A program made the translations under genes and the position numbers. From positions 76,262-140,261 of the forward strand of contig JBLIDK010000001.1 in NCBI GenBank assembly GCA_047632595.1: a stretch of 64,000 bases of DNA, written 5' to 3'. The notes beneath the pieces are model-generated. The model was not told the origin of the DNA, ran no database searches, and worked only from the letters and a program-made list of their open reading frames with translations. Origin of the DNA: JBLIDK01 sp047632595. Its GTDB lineage: Bacteria; Bacteroidota; Bacteroidia; Sphingobacteriales; Sphingobacteriaceae. Below, piece by piece: positions 53,949-63,119 of this stretch. Within the stretch, counting starts at the first letter, position 1. Each line of letters begins with the position of its first letter.

Positions 53949-56900
53949 ATGTCGAAGTATAAGTTATATAATTTAATTTTTGGATGGCTATCCTTTTTAA
54001 TTGCAACTATTGTTTTTGTCCTAACAATGGAACCTACAGTAAGTTTCTGGGATTGTGGTGAATTTATTTCCGCATCATATAAACTTCAAGTAATGCACCC
54101 TCCAGGCGCCCCATTTTTTGGAATGGTTGTGCGAATGTTTACTTTATTTGCCTTTGGTAATGTAGAAAACGTAGCCTACTTAGCAAACTTGAGTTCTGCT
54201 TTATGTAGCAGTTTCACCATATTGTTTATGTTTTGGACAATTACTCATCTAGCAAGAAAAATATTTGACAAAACAATGGAAAGCACACCAAGTGCTTACG
54301 AAATGATAACCATTTTCGGAACTGCAACAGTTGGAGCATTGATTTACACCTTCTCAGATACGTTTTGGTTCTCAGCTGCAGAAACAGAAGTATACGCAAT
54401 GTCATCCTTATTTACTGCAATTGTTTTTTGGGCAATTCTTAAATGGGAAAACGTGGCACATGAGAAAGGTTCTGACAGATGGTTGGTGTTTATTTCTTTC
54501 TTAATAGGCTTATCAATTGGAGTTCACCTTTTAGGTTTACTTGCAGTTCCTGCTATTGCTTATGTGTATTACTTTAAACGTTACGAAGCAACTAGAAAAG
54601 GTTTTATCTATACTGGTATTATTTCAGTAGCCATCTTAGGAGGCTTTAACCTATTGGCTCCAACATTAGCTTCCTTTGCAGCAACATTCGATAGGATATT
54701 TGTAAACGGCTTTGGAATGTTCTTCGGAAGTGGAATGATTTTCTTTATGATTCTTTTAGGAGTTGGTTTATTCTACGCAGTTAAATGGTCGATGAAAAAC
54801 CATAAGGTGGCATTAAACACCGCATTATGGTGTGGAATTGCTGCTATAGTTGGCTGTGGTACTTATGCAATGACGGTTATTCGTTCAGATGCAAATCCGC
54901 CTATTGACATGAACGATCCTGAAAATGCTTATAACCTTTTATCGTATATCAATCGTGAGCAATATGGGGAACATCACTTATTATCAGGTGGTCACTTTGC
55001 CGTAACTCAAGGAGATTGGGTAAGCAAAGAAACTAGTAAAACAATTTGGAAAAGAGTGGGTGATAAGTATGAAGATCGTGGTAAAAAAGTAACTCGTGAG
55101 TATAAAAAAAGCGTTAAAATGCTTTTCCCAAGAGTTTATAGTCATGATAGACCTTCTCACATTAGCTTTTACAAGGCTTGGTTAAAAATTCCCGATGGAG
55201 TTGCTCCAACTATGCAGGATAACATTAAGTTTTTCTGGACTTACCAAATGAATTTCATGTACTGGAGATATTTTATGTGGAATTTTGCTGGTCGTGAGAA
55301 CAATGTTCAAGGTCATGGATTAAGTGACAACAACGGGCAATGGATTTCAGGAATTGATTTTATAGATGAAGCACGACTAGGCTCAAGAGATGCCTTACCA
55401 AGTTCTATAACTAACAACCCTGCACATAATAAATATTTCTTCTTGCCTCTTATTTTAGGTTTGTTTGGAATGTTTTTCCAATTCAAGCGGAATAATAAAG
55501 ATGCGTGGACAGTATTCTTGCTATTCTTCTTTACAGGAATCGCAATTGTACTTTATCTAAATCAGTATCCATTACAGCCTAGAGAGCGAGATTATGCCTA
55601 TGCGGCATCCTTTTACGCTTTCGCGATATGGATAGGTTTTGGTGTAATGGCAATTACAGAATTCTTAAGAAGATACGTCAATGGCAAGGTAGCGGCAACA
55701 GTAACAACAGTTGTGTGTTTAGCAGTTCCAGCAATAATGGCTGAGCAAGGTTGGGATGATCATGATCGTTCAAACAAATATACTGCTAGAGACATTGCGA
55801 AGAACTATTTAGAATCTTGTAGACCAAATGCTGTCTTATTTACCTTAGGTGATAACGACACCTACCCTCTTTGGTATATTCAAGAGGTGGAAGGGTATAG
55901 AAAAGATGTTCGTATTGTGAACTTAAGCTTGCTAGGAACAAGTTGGTATGTGGATCACATGAAAACGAAATATCATGCCGACCATGAAGGAATCCCTTCG
56001 GTTATTGAGCCAATAAAATACTTAGATGGAAATAGAGACTATATGCCTTTTGCACAGCAAACAGGTGTTACTGGTTATTTAGATCTAAAACGAGTATTGG
56101 AATTTGTAATTTCTGATGACAGAAGAACAAAAGGTGGTCCAAATGCTCAGTACGATCTTTTCCCAACTAAAAAAGTAAGTCTTCAAGTTGATAGAGATGC
56201 GGTTATTGCAACTGGAACTATTCCTACAGAAGTTCAGGATAGAATTGTTTCTGAAATGCAATGGGATTTAAAAGGTGGTGGAGTTATTAAAGATGACTTA
56301 ATCATTTTAGATGTTATAGCTAACAATAACTGGGAACGTCCGATTTACTTTGCAACTACTATTGGTAGAATTGGAAGTAATGAGTTTAATGGTTTAGATA
56401 AGTACTTCCATCAAGCTGGACTTACCTACCAAGTATTACCTGTTGAAAACAGAAGGTACAAACAACGTGATGCAGAAATTATGAAGGAAGAGATGTTCCA
56501 AAACATGATAAACGAATATCAATGGACAAATCTTGCTACTGAGAAAATCAATATTGACCCTGAAACGAGTCGTATGGTTGATAACTTAAGAGGGCATTTC
56601 TACGCATTAGCTGCAGAATTTATGCAAGTTGGTAAAAATGATACTGCAAAGTTGATTTTGGATACTGGTTTAGAAAAAGTTAACGAAGAGAACTTTGGAA
56701 CTGATGGTTATTTAAGAGGATATGCAAGTTTATATTTCCGTTTAGGCGAAAATAAAAAGGCTGCAGATATTCTTCGTAGAGTGAGTGTTAATTTAGAAGA
56801 AGAGATTGCATATTACAATAGTTTCACGGGGCAACAAGCTCGAATGAACGACCGTAATTTACAACAGCGTTTTGGTGAGTACCGAAATCTTATTCAAATT

Positions 56901-56990
56901 GCACAGCAAAGTGGAGCTGACTCAGTTGCTAAGGAATTAGGTGATAAACTTAAAACTATAGAAGGAACCTACTCAGGACCTATCAAGTAG
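53949..56990 (+). CDS. DUF2723 family multi-pass membrane protein (mannosyltransferase-like)
   Basis: 1013 residues. The N-terminal DUF2723 domain carries the diagnostic FWDCGEFISASYKLQVMHPPG (Asp and Glu in the first loop, as in GT-C glycosyltransferases) and about twelve membrane spans up to roughly residue 600. The soluble C-terminal third begins with FTLGDNDTYPLWY and ends in a helical, TPR-like region (about 870-1000). Members are annotated as protein O-mannosyltransferase-like, and an extracytoplasmic sugar transfer is plausible but unproven here. Single gene with its own terminator. Confidence 0.88.
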   Translation: MSKYKLYNLIFGWLSFLIATIVFVLTMEPTVSFWDCGEFISASYKLQVMHPPGAPFFGMVVRMFTLFAFGNVENVAYLANLSSALCSSFTILFMFWTITHLARKIFDKTMESTPSAYEMITIFGTATVGALIYTFSDTFWFSAAETEVYAMSSLFTAIVFWAILKWENVAHEKGSDRWLVFISFLIGLSIGVHLLGLLAVPAIAYVYYFKRYEATRKGFIYTGIISVAILGGFNLLAPTLASFAATFDRIFVNGFGMFFGSGMIFFMILLGVGLFYAVKWSMKNHKVALNTALWCGIAAIVGCGTYAMTVIRSDANPPIDMNDPENAYNLLSYINREQYGEHHLLSGGHFAVTQGDWVSKETSKTIWKRVGDKYEDRGKKVTREYKKSVKMLFPRVYSHDRPSHISFYKAWLKIPDGVAPTMQDNIKFFWTYQMNFMYWRYFMWNFAGRENNVQGHGLSDNNGQWISGIDFIDEARLGSRDALPSSITNNPAHNKYFFLPLILGLFGMFFQFKRNNKDAWTVFLLFFFTGIAIVLYLNQYPLQPRERDYAYAASFYAFAIWIGFGVMAITEFLRRYVNGKVAATVTTVVCLAVPAIMAEQGWDDHDRSNKYTARDIAKNYLESCRPNAVLFTLGDNDTYPLWYIQEVEGYRKDVRIVNLSLLGTSWYVDHMKTKYHADHEGIPSVIEPIKYLDGNRDYMPFAQQTGVTGYLDLKRVLEFVISDDRRTKGGPNAQYDLFPTKKVSLQVDRDAVIATGTIPTEVQDRIVSEMQWDLKGGGVIKDDLIILDVIANNNWERPIYFATTIGRIGSNEFNGLDKYFHQAGLTYQVLPVENRRYKQRDAEIMKEEMFQNMINEYQWTNLATEKINIDPETSRMVDNLRGHFYALAAEFMQVGKNDTAKLILDTGLEKVNEENFGTDGYLRGYASLYFRLGENKKAADILRRVSVNLEEEIAYYNSFTGQQARMNDRNLQQRFGEYRNLIQIAQQSGADSVAKELGDKLKTIEGTYSGPIK

Positions 56991-57011
56991 TTTTTTATAA
57001 ATAAATTTGAG

Positions 57012-57044
57012 AAGGCTCTTTGTAAAAACAAAGGGCCTTTTTTT
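57012..57044 (+). terminator. Terminator of the DUF2723 gene
   Basis: AAGGCTCTTTG pairs with CAAAGGGCCTT (one T-G pair) around TAAAAA, followed by five more T residues, 22 bases after the stop. Confidence 0.9.
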
Positions 57045-57071
57045 ATGGGTAAATTGTTTTTAGATATTGAA

Positions 57072-58619
57072 TTACTTATTTGCTGCAATGCAGTTCACTG
57101 AAAAGAAACCATCCATTGCCGCAGAAACAATACCGCCAGCAAAGCCAGCACCTTCGCCACATGGATAAAGGTTTGTAATTTCTGGATGATTACCTGTCTC
57201 CTTAATTCTTGGAATTCTAACTGGAGAGGAAGTTCTAGATTCCACCCCTACCAAAATTGCATCGTTGGAATAATACCCTCGCATTTTGTTGCCAAATAAG
57301 GGCAAAGCTGCCTTCAAACTAGTAGTCACAAACTCAGGAAGTATCTCTGATAACTGGGTAGATTTTGTCCCGGGCAAGTAACTATTATCAGGCAGGTCTG
57401 ATGAAATTTTTCCTTTTACGAAATCTAACATTCTTTGCGCAGGAGCTACTTGTAATCCACCCCCTGCTAATGCCGCATTTTTTTCTATTTCTTGCTGAAA
57501 TTTGAGTCCTGCTAATGAGTCGTTTTCAAAATTGGGAATGTCATTTGGAGTAACTTGAACCACCGTTCCAGAATTTGAATACGGATTGTTTCTTTTAGAG
57601 GGTGACCAGCCATTTACAACAATACTTTCATTCCCGGTCGCACAAGGTGCTATAATACCACCAGGACACATGCAAAAGGAAAATACGCCCCTTTTATTCA
57701 CTTGTTGAGTTAAGCTGTAGTATGCGGGTGGTAGAAACTCGCCTCTTGTTTCGCAATTGTATTGAATTTTATCAATTAAATCTTGATTGTGCTCTATTCT
57801 AACACCTAATGCAAAAGGTTTTGCTTCTAACAAGACTTGCTTTTCATTCAGCATCTCGTAAATATCATGTGCCGAATGCCCTGTTGCTAAAATCAAATTT
57901 GTGCAGGGTACTTTTTCACCATCGTTTAGAATTAAATGGGATATACTGTTTGTGTTTTTATCAAACCCAGTGAACTTTTTCTCAAAGTGAAATTCTCCTC
58001 CAAGTTCTTCAATACATTCTCGAATTGCAGTAATAACGGCTGGCAACTTATTGGTTCCAATATGCGGTCGTGCGTTTACTAAAATATCTGGATCTGCTCC
58101 AAAATGGACCAAAAAGTTCAAAACAAGCTCTACATCTCCTCTTTTTTTGGATCGCGTATAAAGTTTTCCATCTGAATAGGTCCCAGCCCCGCCTTCACCG
58201 AAGCAATAGTTTGATTCTGGATTTACAATTCCTTCTTTGTTAATTTTTGCTAAATCTCGTCGCCTGGCTCTAACATCTTTACCTCGTTCTAAAACAATAG
58301 GTTTTAATCCCAATTGCAAGCAACGCAAAGAAGCAAACATTCCGGCTGGACCTGCTCCAATAATGTGAACAGGTTCTGCATTCTTTACATTTTTAAATTC
58401 TGGATTAAAAGGAGGTAGCTCTATGGGTTTTTCTCCAATAAAAGCTCTGACCTTTAGTTGGTAGTTTACCTTTTTACGGGCATCAATTGCTCGTTTAAGA
58501 ATTTCGAAGTGGGTTATTTCAGAATTTTTAACGTTTAGCTCAGAAGCTATTGCTTTAGAAATTCGGTCTTGATTTTCTACAAATTCTGGAAGAATGGTAA
58601 TACTTAGTTCTTTTATCAT
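57072..58619 (-). CDS. FAD-dependent oxidoreductase of the COG2509 type
   Basis: 515 residues. A short N-terminal domain (to about 95) precedes the dinucleotide-binding motif IIGAGPAGMFASLRCLQ and LERG. Later stretches LILATGHSAHD, CMCPGGIIAPCATG and the final NLYPCGEGAGFAGGIVSAAMDG match a family of uncharacterised flavoprotein dehydrogenases. The substrate is unknown. It follows aroC by 33 bases and is the last gene of an ftcD-aroC-oxidoreductase run. Confidence 0.88.
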   Translation of the reverse strand: MIKELSITILPEFVENQDRISKAIASELNVKNSEITHFEILKRAIDARKKVNYQLKVRAFIGEKPIELPPFNPEFKNVKNAEPVHIIGAGPAGMFASLRCLQLGLKPIVLERGKDVRARRRDLAKINKEGIVNPESNYCFGEGGAGTYSDGKLYTRSKKRGDVELVLNFLVHFGADPDILVNARPHIGTNKLPAVITAIRECIEELGGEFHFEKKFTGFDKNTNSISHLILNDGEKVPCTNLILATGHSAHDIYEMLNEKQVLLEAKPFALGVRIEHNQDLIDKIQYNCETRGEFLPPAYYSLTQQVNKRGVFSFCMCPGGIIAPCATGNESIVVNGWSPSKRNNPYSNSGTVVQVTPNDIPNFENDSLAGLKFQQEIEKNAALAGGGLQVAPAQRMLDFVKGKISSDLPDNSYLPGTKSTQLSEILPEFVTTSLKAALPLFGNKMRGYYSNDAILVGVESRTSSPVRIPRIKETGNHPEITNLYPCGEGAGFAGGIVSAAMDGFFSVNCIAANK

Positions 58620-58652
58620 GGCCGAATGTTTATTTCGGAAAACGTACTAAGC

Positions 58653-59729
58653 TTAAAGGTAGGTTTTATTCATTAAGTAATGATCAAAAACTACTAAAGC
58701 ACTCAATGCCTCAACAATTGGCACTGCTCTTGGTAAAACACAAGGGTCGTGGCGACCTTTACCTTCAACTACTACTTTTTCTCCTGCAGCGTTTACAGAA
58801 TCTTGGTCTTTTATTACTGTTGCTGTTGGCTTAAATGCTACTCTAAAGTAGATGTCTTGTCCTGAGCTTATTCCACCTAAAACACCACCAGCGTTGTTGG
58901 TTTTTGTGGTGATCCTGTCGTTTTCAAAGTCAAACATATCGTTATGTTCAGAACCTTTTAAGGTAGTTGATTCAAAGCCTGAGCCAATCTCAAATCCTTT
59001 TACTGCATTAATAGTCAACATTGCCTTACCTAAGTTGGCACTCAGTTTTTCAAATATTGGGTCGCCTAAACCTACTTTGCAGTTTTTAATAACTCCTGTA
59101 ATTACTCCACCAACAGAATCTCCGTCTTTCTTAACCTCTTTTATCAGGTCAATCATTTTCTCAGCTGTTTCACCATCTGGACAACGAACATCGTTCTCGT
59201 AAGTTTTTGATAAGTCCAGTTTCGAATAGTGTTTCTCTAATTTTAGATTATGCACTTGAGAAACAAAAGCGTTCACTTCAATGCCCATTTCCTTAAGAAA
59301 TTTGTTCGCTACAGCACCTGCTCCAACCCAATTGGCAGTTTCACGAGCTGAGCTTCTACCACCACCTCTATAATCACGAATTCCGTACTTTTCTGAGTAG
59401 GTAAAATCAGCATGAGAGGGTCTGTAAAAATCTTTTATGTGAGAATAGTCTTTGCTACGTTGGTCGGTATTTTGAATTTGTAAAGTAATTGGGTGACCCG
59501 TGGTAACACCTTCAAAAACTCCGCTTAAAATTTCTACTTGATCTTTTTCCTTGCGTTGGGTAACAATTTTTGATTGCCCTGGCATTCTTTTATCCAAGGA
59601 AGGTTGAATATCCTCTTCAGAAAGCTCCAAACCTGGAGGGCAGCCATCTACAATACAAGTTAAAGCCTTTCCGTGCGATTCTCCTGCTGTGGTGATTCTA
59701 AATACTATTCCGAATGAGTTTGATGCCAT
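58653..59729 (-). CDS. aroC: Chorismate synthase
   Basis: 358 residues, usual length. Last step of the shikimate pathway, FMN-dependent. Signatures: TAGESHGKALTCIVDGCPPGL-region at the N-terminus, RGGGRSSARETANWVGAGA, and GVLGGISSGQDI. It begins five bases after ftcD, an unusual neighbour in terms of pathway. Confidence 0.97.
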   Translation of the reverse strand: MASNSFGIVFRITTAGESHGKALTCIVDGCPPGLELSEEDIQPSLDKRMPGQSKIVTQRKEKDQVEILSGVFEGVTTGHPITLQIQNTDQRSKDYSHIKDFYRPSHADFTYSEKYGIRDYRGGGRSSARETANWVGAGAVANKFLKEMGIEVNAFVSQVHNLKLEKHYSKLDLSKTYENDVRCPDGETAEKMIDLIKEVKKDGDSVGGVITGVIKNCKVGLGDPIFEKLSANLGKAMLTINAVKGFEIGSGFESTTLKGSEHNDMFDFENDRITTKTNNAGGVLGGISSGQDIYFRVAFKPTATVIKDQDSVNAAGEKVVVEGKGRHDPCVLPRAVPIVEALSALVVFDHYLMNKTYL

Positions 59730-59734
59730 AATTA

Positions 59735-61426
59735 TTATATTTTACCTTCAACCATTTCCATAATCTCCGCTTCATGCGAAATAGCTTTTTGTAGCATCTC
59801 TTCCCCGGCTTTTATGTGTTTTGATACGAAATCTTTGTCTTTTAGTCCGCCGGCGTTGATTTTTACATTTAAAAATGCACCTTTAATTGCCGCAGTGCAA
59901 CACAAAGCACCCACTCCAGCATCACTTACCGAAGCCTTCAAACCAGAATTAGCCATTTCCTTCAACATTTCAAAGCAAGCAAAGGAGGTTTCCATAACTT
60001 CAAAAGGAATTTGAATAGCGTACTTGGTAGCATCTTCAATTGCTTCTTTACGCGCTGCCACTTCAGAGTCTGATCCTTTTGGAAGCCTGAATGCTTCCAT
60101 TACCTTATTGAATGAATTTGTATCTTCATCAACTAAATAAAGCAATCTATCTTTCAATGTTTGAGCCTTTACCGCCCAGTCTGAAAAGAATTCCCACTTA
60201 TCATCCCAGCCACGTTTGTGTGAACTTAAGTTAGCAACCATTGCGCCAAGTGATGCGCCTAAAGCACCCATATAAGCACTTACTGAACCACCACCCGGAG
60301 CTGGAGATTCTGATGCTGTTTGATTGGCAAACTCTTTAACCGTTAAGTCAATTAAAGCTGAAGCTTCTTCTCCTTTAATTACGTACTCAATAATTCTTTT
60401 ACTTGGGTCAAATGGTTTTAAGTCATCTAATCCCAAAGATTTTATCGCAATATTAATTTTTTCTGATTCTGAGATTCCTAAAGAACGCTGTTGTTTCTCT
60501 AAAAAATAATCCGCTGCATCTAACATCGCTTTAAGCGGAATAAGTCCTACTAACTCAGAACCTGTAACTCGCAAACCACGGTCAATTGCCGACTTGCACG
60601 ATTCATCAAAAGCAATGTGAACAGGGGTGATTGAGATGTTAGTTAGGTTGTAAGAAATTTGTGCAACGCCGTATTCTTCAATATACCAGCCAATACCTTT
60701 TACACATTTAAGTTTACCAGGAATCCGAACTGAATTTCCGTCCTTATCTTCTAGAATTTTACCGGTAATAGGATTGCCTTCTCTTTGTACTCTACCTGCT
60801 TCACGAATATCAAAAGCAATTGAATTTGCTCGACGTGCAGAAGTTGTATTAAGGTTTACATTGTATGCTACTAGAAAATCTCTAGCACTAATAGCAGTTG
60901 CTCCGGTGCGTTTTACTAAATCGTTGAATTCCTTTGCACCTTCGTCTGCCTTCCAATCTGGATTAGACAGTTTTTTAGGCAATGCTTCATACTCACCAGC
61001 TCTACAGCTTGCTAAATTCTGTCTTTTTGGCTCTTTTGCAGCATTTTCGTAGAAATAAATCGGAATTCCAATTTCTTTACCCACTCTTGCTCCAAGTTTG
61101 TGTGCATATGGCACCACTTCATCCATTGTAATGTTAGAAATAGGCACTAAAGGACAAACATCAGTGGCGCCAAAACGAGGATGTTCTCCGCTATGCTTAG
61201 ACATGTCAATTAATTCACCTGCTTTTTTAATGGCTAGAAAAGCCGCTTCAATAACAGGTTCAGGTTCACCAACAAAGGTTACTACTGTTCTATTTGTTGC
61301 CTTACCGGGATCTACATCTAACAATTTTACACCATCAACAGATTCAATTACGTCAGTAATCTGTTTGATAATAGACATATCACGACCTTCACTAAAATTA
61401 GGTACGCACTCAATTAATCTTTTCAT
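59735..61426 (-). CDS. ftcD: Bifunctional glutamate formimidoyltransferase / formiminotetrahydrofolate cyclodeaminase
   Basis: 563 residues. Residues 1 to about 320 are the transferase (LIECVPNFSEGRD, HSGEHPRFGATDVCPLVP), which moves the formimino group of formiminoglutamate to tetrahydrofolate. From about 355 comes the cyclodeaminase (SPAPGGGSVSAYMGALGASL), which releases ammonia to give methenyl-THF. It is the last step of one histidine degradation route. The hutI gene at the right edge encodes the step that makes its substrate. Confidence 0.96.
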   Translation of the reverse strand: MKRLIECVPNFSEGRDMSIIKQITDVIESVDGVKLLDVDPGKATNRTVVTFVGEPEPVIEAAFLAIKKAGELIDMSKHSGEHPRFGATDVCPLVPISNITMDEVVPYAHKLGARVGKEIGIPIYFYENAAKEPKRQNLASCRAGEYEALPKKLSNPDWKADEGAKEFNDLVKRTGATAISARDFLVAYNVNLNTTSARRANSIAFDIREAGRVQREGNPITGKILEDKDGNSVRIPGKLKCVKGIGWYIEEYGVAQISYNLTNISITPVHIAFDESCKSAIDRGLRVTGSELVGLIPLKAMLDAADYFLEKQQRSLGISESEKINIAIKSLGLDDLKPFDPSKRIIEYVIKGEEASALIDLTVKEFANQTASESPAPGGGSVSAYMGALGASLGAMVANLSSHKRGWDDKWEFFSDWAVKAQTLKDRLLYLVDEDTNSFNKVMEAFRLPKGSDSEVAARKEAIEDATKYAIQIPFEVMETSFACFEMLKEMANSGLKASVSDAGVGALCCTAAIKGAFLNVKINAGGLKDKDFVSKHIKAGEEMLQKAISHEAEIMEMVEGKI

Positions 61427-61776
61427 AGAATTCTAACTAAAGTGCAAATATCTGAAAAGCATAGTTCTAATGGGTAAGTATTTGTTAATTAATGTTAGGT
61501 GGAAAGACAAAAATAGACTGCGCTTTAGAGTTACAAGTAAAACGGTTTTGCTGTGAACAATAGTCTCCAGCAATGCGCTATTGCTTATAGGTGTCATTGT
61601 ATGCCAATTATTATACTTCTTTATGCCGCTAACCAGGTTCCTCGGATTTTGGAGTTGGACCCTGCATATTAAGTGAAATTTAAGGTAGTCTTAAATTACT
61701 TAACTTAAGAAGGACTAAGATCCTTTAAACTAAACCAACTAAGACTAAATAAATAACTTAAATGCAATGTTGACAG
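61427..61776. other. Intergenic stretch upstream of ftcD, nothing recognised
   Basis: No coding frame of note. A near-match to a -7 box (GATATTTGC, minus strand, about 61451-61443) lies 17 bases before ftcD. A weak CAGG-TCC/GGA-CCTG inverted repeat occurs near 61637-61667. Confidence 0.35.
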
Positions 61777-61849
61777 AAGCTGTAAGCCACGGACAACGTG
61801 CGCTTGTGCCACAAGCACCGCTTCGCTAATGCTCGCACGAGAAGTCTGT
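61777..61849. repeat. GC-rich hairpin repeat (element B of a dispersed family)
   Basis: Contains AAGCTGTAAGCCAC (61777-61790), shared at 13 of 14 bases with 3165-3178. It also has a CGTGCG/CGCACG stem (61797-61802 with 61834-61839), an inner CTTGTG/CACAAG palindrome, and CGAGAAGTCTGT (61838-61849), the exact reverse complement of part of 53616-53627. It therefore links the other two elements. Confidence 0.55.
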
Positions 61850-61891
61850 ATACTTATCCAGTTATACAAAAGCCCAATTCAATTTTTATTT

Positions 61892-61941
61892 AAAAAAAAA
61901 GCGGCAAATAATTCTTCCATTAGATGAATTTTTTGCCGCTT
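61892..61941 (-). terminator. Terminator of the PKD lipoprotein gene
   Basis: On the minus strand AAGCGGCAAA (61941-61932) pairs with TTTGCCGCTT (61908-61899), followed by seven T residues. It starts about 32 bases after the stop at 61973. Confidence 0.85.
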
Positions 61942-61972
61942 AATTGTAATGCTAATAAAAGCAGATACTAAA

Positions 61973-62782
61973 TTAGTGTGTTAATGTCATTGTTAATGTT
62001 AAGATTGTCCCATTAAAAGTTTGAGTAATGGTTAATTTCAGCTCGGTTCCACTTAAAGTAGCAATATTCCAAATAGCGTCATTAAATTCAAGCTGCGTTT
62101 CACCAGCTCCAAAGAACCAAGCTCCAATAGCGCCATCTTGGCCGAAAGCTTCATTCCATATAGGATTATTTCCTCCAGAAGTAATGGTATTACATGGCTG
62201 GCCATTAAGGTTAGTCTGGTTTGGCCCACTAATGTCTGTCTCTCCACTACTGGCATTGAAACTAATTCTTTTTATTTTCTCACAAGGATCAACGTATGCT
62301 GCAAACCAATCAGTCTGACCATTTGTTAGATCACCATTTGGCCAGTTAAAAGCTATAGAGCTTGTAAATGCAGATAGTTTCCACACTCCATTACCAGTAA
62401 GTTTTTGTTCGTTTGTTTGGTTAACTTCTGCGGTTGTGGCAACAGTCTTACTAATCACAGTTGTGGCACCAGCACTATTTGTTGCAACTAAAGTCACTGA
62501 CCATGTTCCAGGGGAAGTGTAATTATTTGAAGGACTTTCTAAAGTGCTTGTATTTCCGTCACCAAAATCCCAGCTGTAACTGATAGCATTGGAAGATGTA
62601 TTTGTAAATGTTATTGTACATGGTACAATGCAGTTACCACCACTAGATGTAAAGTTGGCAGTTGGCGCTGTAGCTACAGGTGCAGCAGGTGCTGGAACAT
62701 CGTCTTTCTTGCATCCGATAATTGTTGCTAAGGAAATGCCTATTGCCATTATTGACAAATAAAATATTTTACTTTTTCTCAT
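61973..62782 (-). CDS. PKD-domain lipoprotein
   Basis: 269 residues. Lipoprotein signal with Cys24 (TIIGC) followed by KKDD, which fits the surface-export signal of Bacteroidetes lipoproteins. An Ala/Pro spacer leads to one PKD domain (about residues 40-115: SYSWDFGDGNTS, GTWSVTLVATN). The C-terminal 150 residues are a beta-rich domain with a Cys pair and several Trp, probably binding carbohydrate or protein; the family is not recognised. It has its own terminator. Confidence 0.85.
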   Translation of the reverse strand: MRKSKIFYLSIMAIGISLATIIGCKKDDVPAPAAPVATAPTANFTSSGGNCIVPCTITFTNTSSNAISYSWDFGDGNTSTLESPSNNYTSPGTWSVTLVATNSAGATTVISKTVATTAEVNQTNEQKLTGNGVWKLSAFTSSIAFNWPNGDLTNGQTDWFAAYVDPCEKIKRISFNASSGETDISGPNQTNLNGQPCNTITSGGNNPIWNEAFGQDGAIGAWFFGAGETQLEFNDAIWNIATLSGTELKLTITQTFNGTILTLTMTLTH

Positions 62783-62913
62783 CTGATTGTTTAGTGTAAG
62801 TTATAGTTTATTATACTTTTTCTTAAAAGTAGGCTTTTTATGACCTCAAAAAAAACAATGATCGATATTTCTTTTATCAAATGAGTTAATGAATCAATTG
62901 TTTTTCTTCATTA

Positions 62914-63045
62914 TTATCTGATTCTAGCAAATTTTTCAAATCCAAGAATCATTCTTCCAATTACAAATCCAGTCAATGAAATCCATTTATTAGATAAAAA
63001 AGTTTGAGGTAAGACAATTGCTAGATGCGTGAATGTAAATAGCAT
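62914..63045 (-). pseudogene. N-terminal remnant of a DUF4184-like membrane protein
   Basis: A 43-codon frame, ATG at 63045 to TAA at 62916-62914, begins MLFTFTHLAIVLP and continues KWISLTGFVIGRM. From memory this resembles the start of DUF4184 proteins, which open MPFTFSHPAIVLP and have GLVIGS soon after. The frame stops where the family's metal-like and membrane regions should begin, and no continuation is evident in the other frames down to 62783. I infer a truncated, dead gene. Confidence 0.5.
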
Positions 63046-63119
63046 TTAATATACTGTCGTTTTTAAATTTACTCCTATATTAAATCTAGCAGTAACCCTT
63101 GAAAATGAAACGGCTAAAT

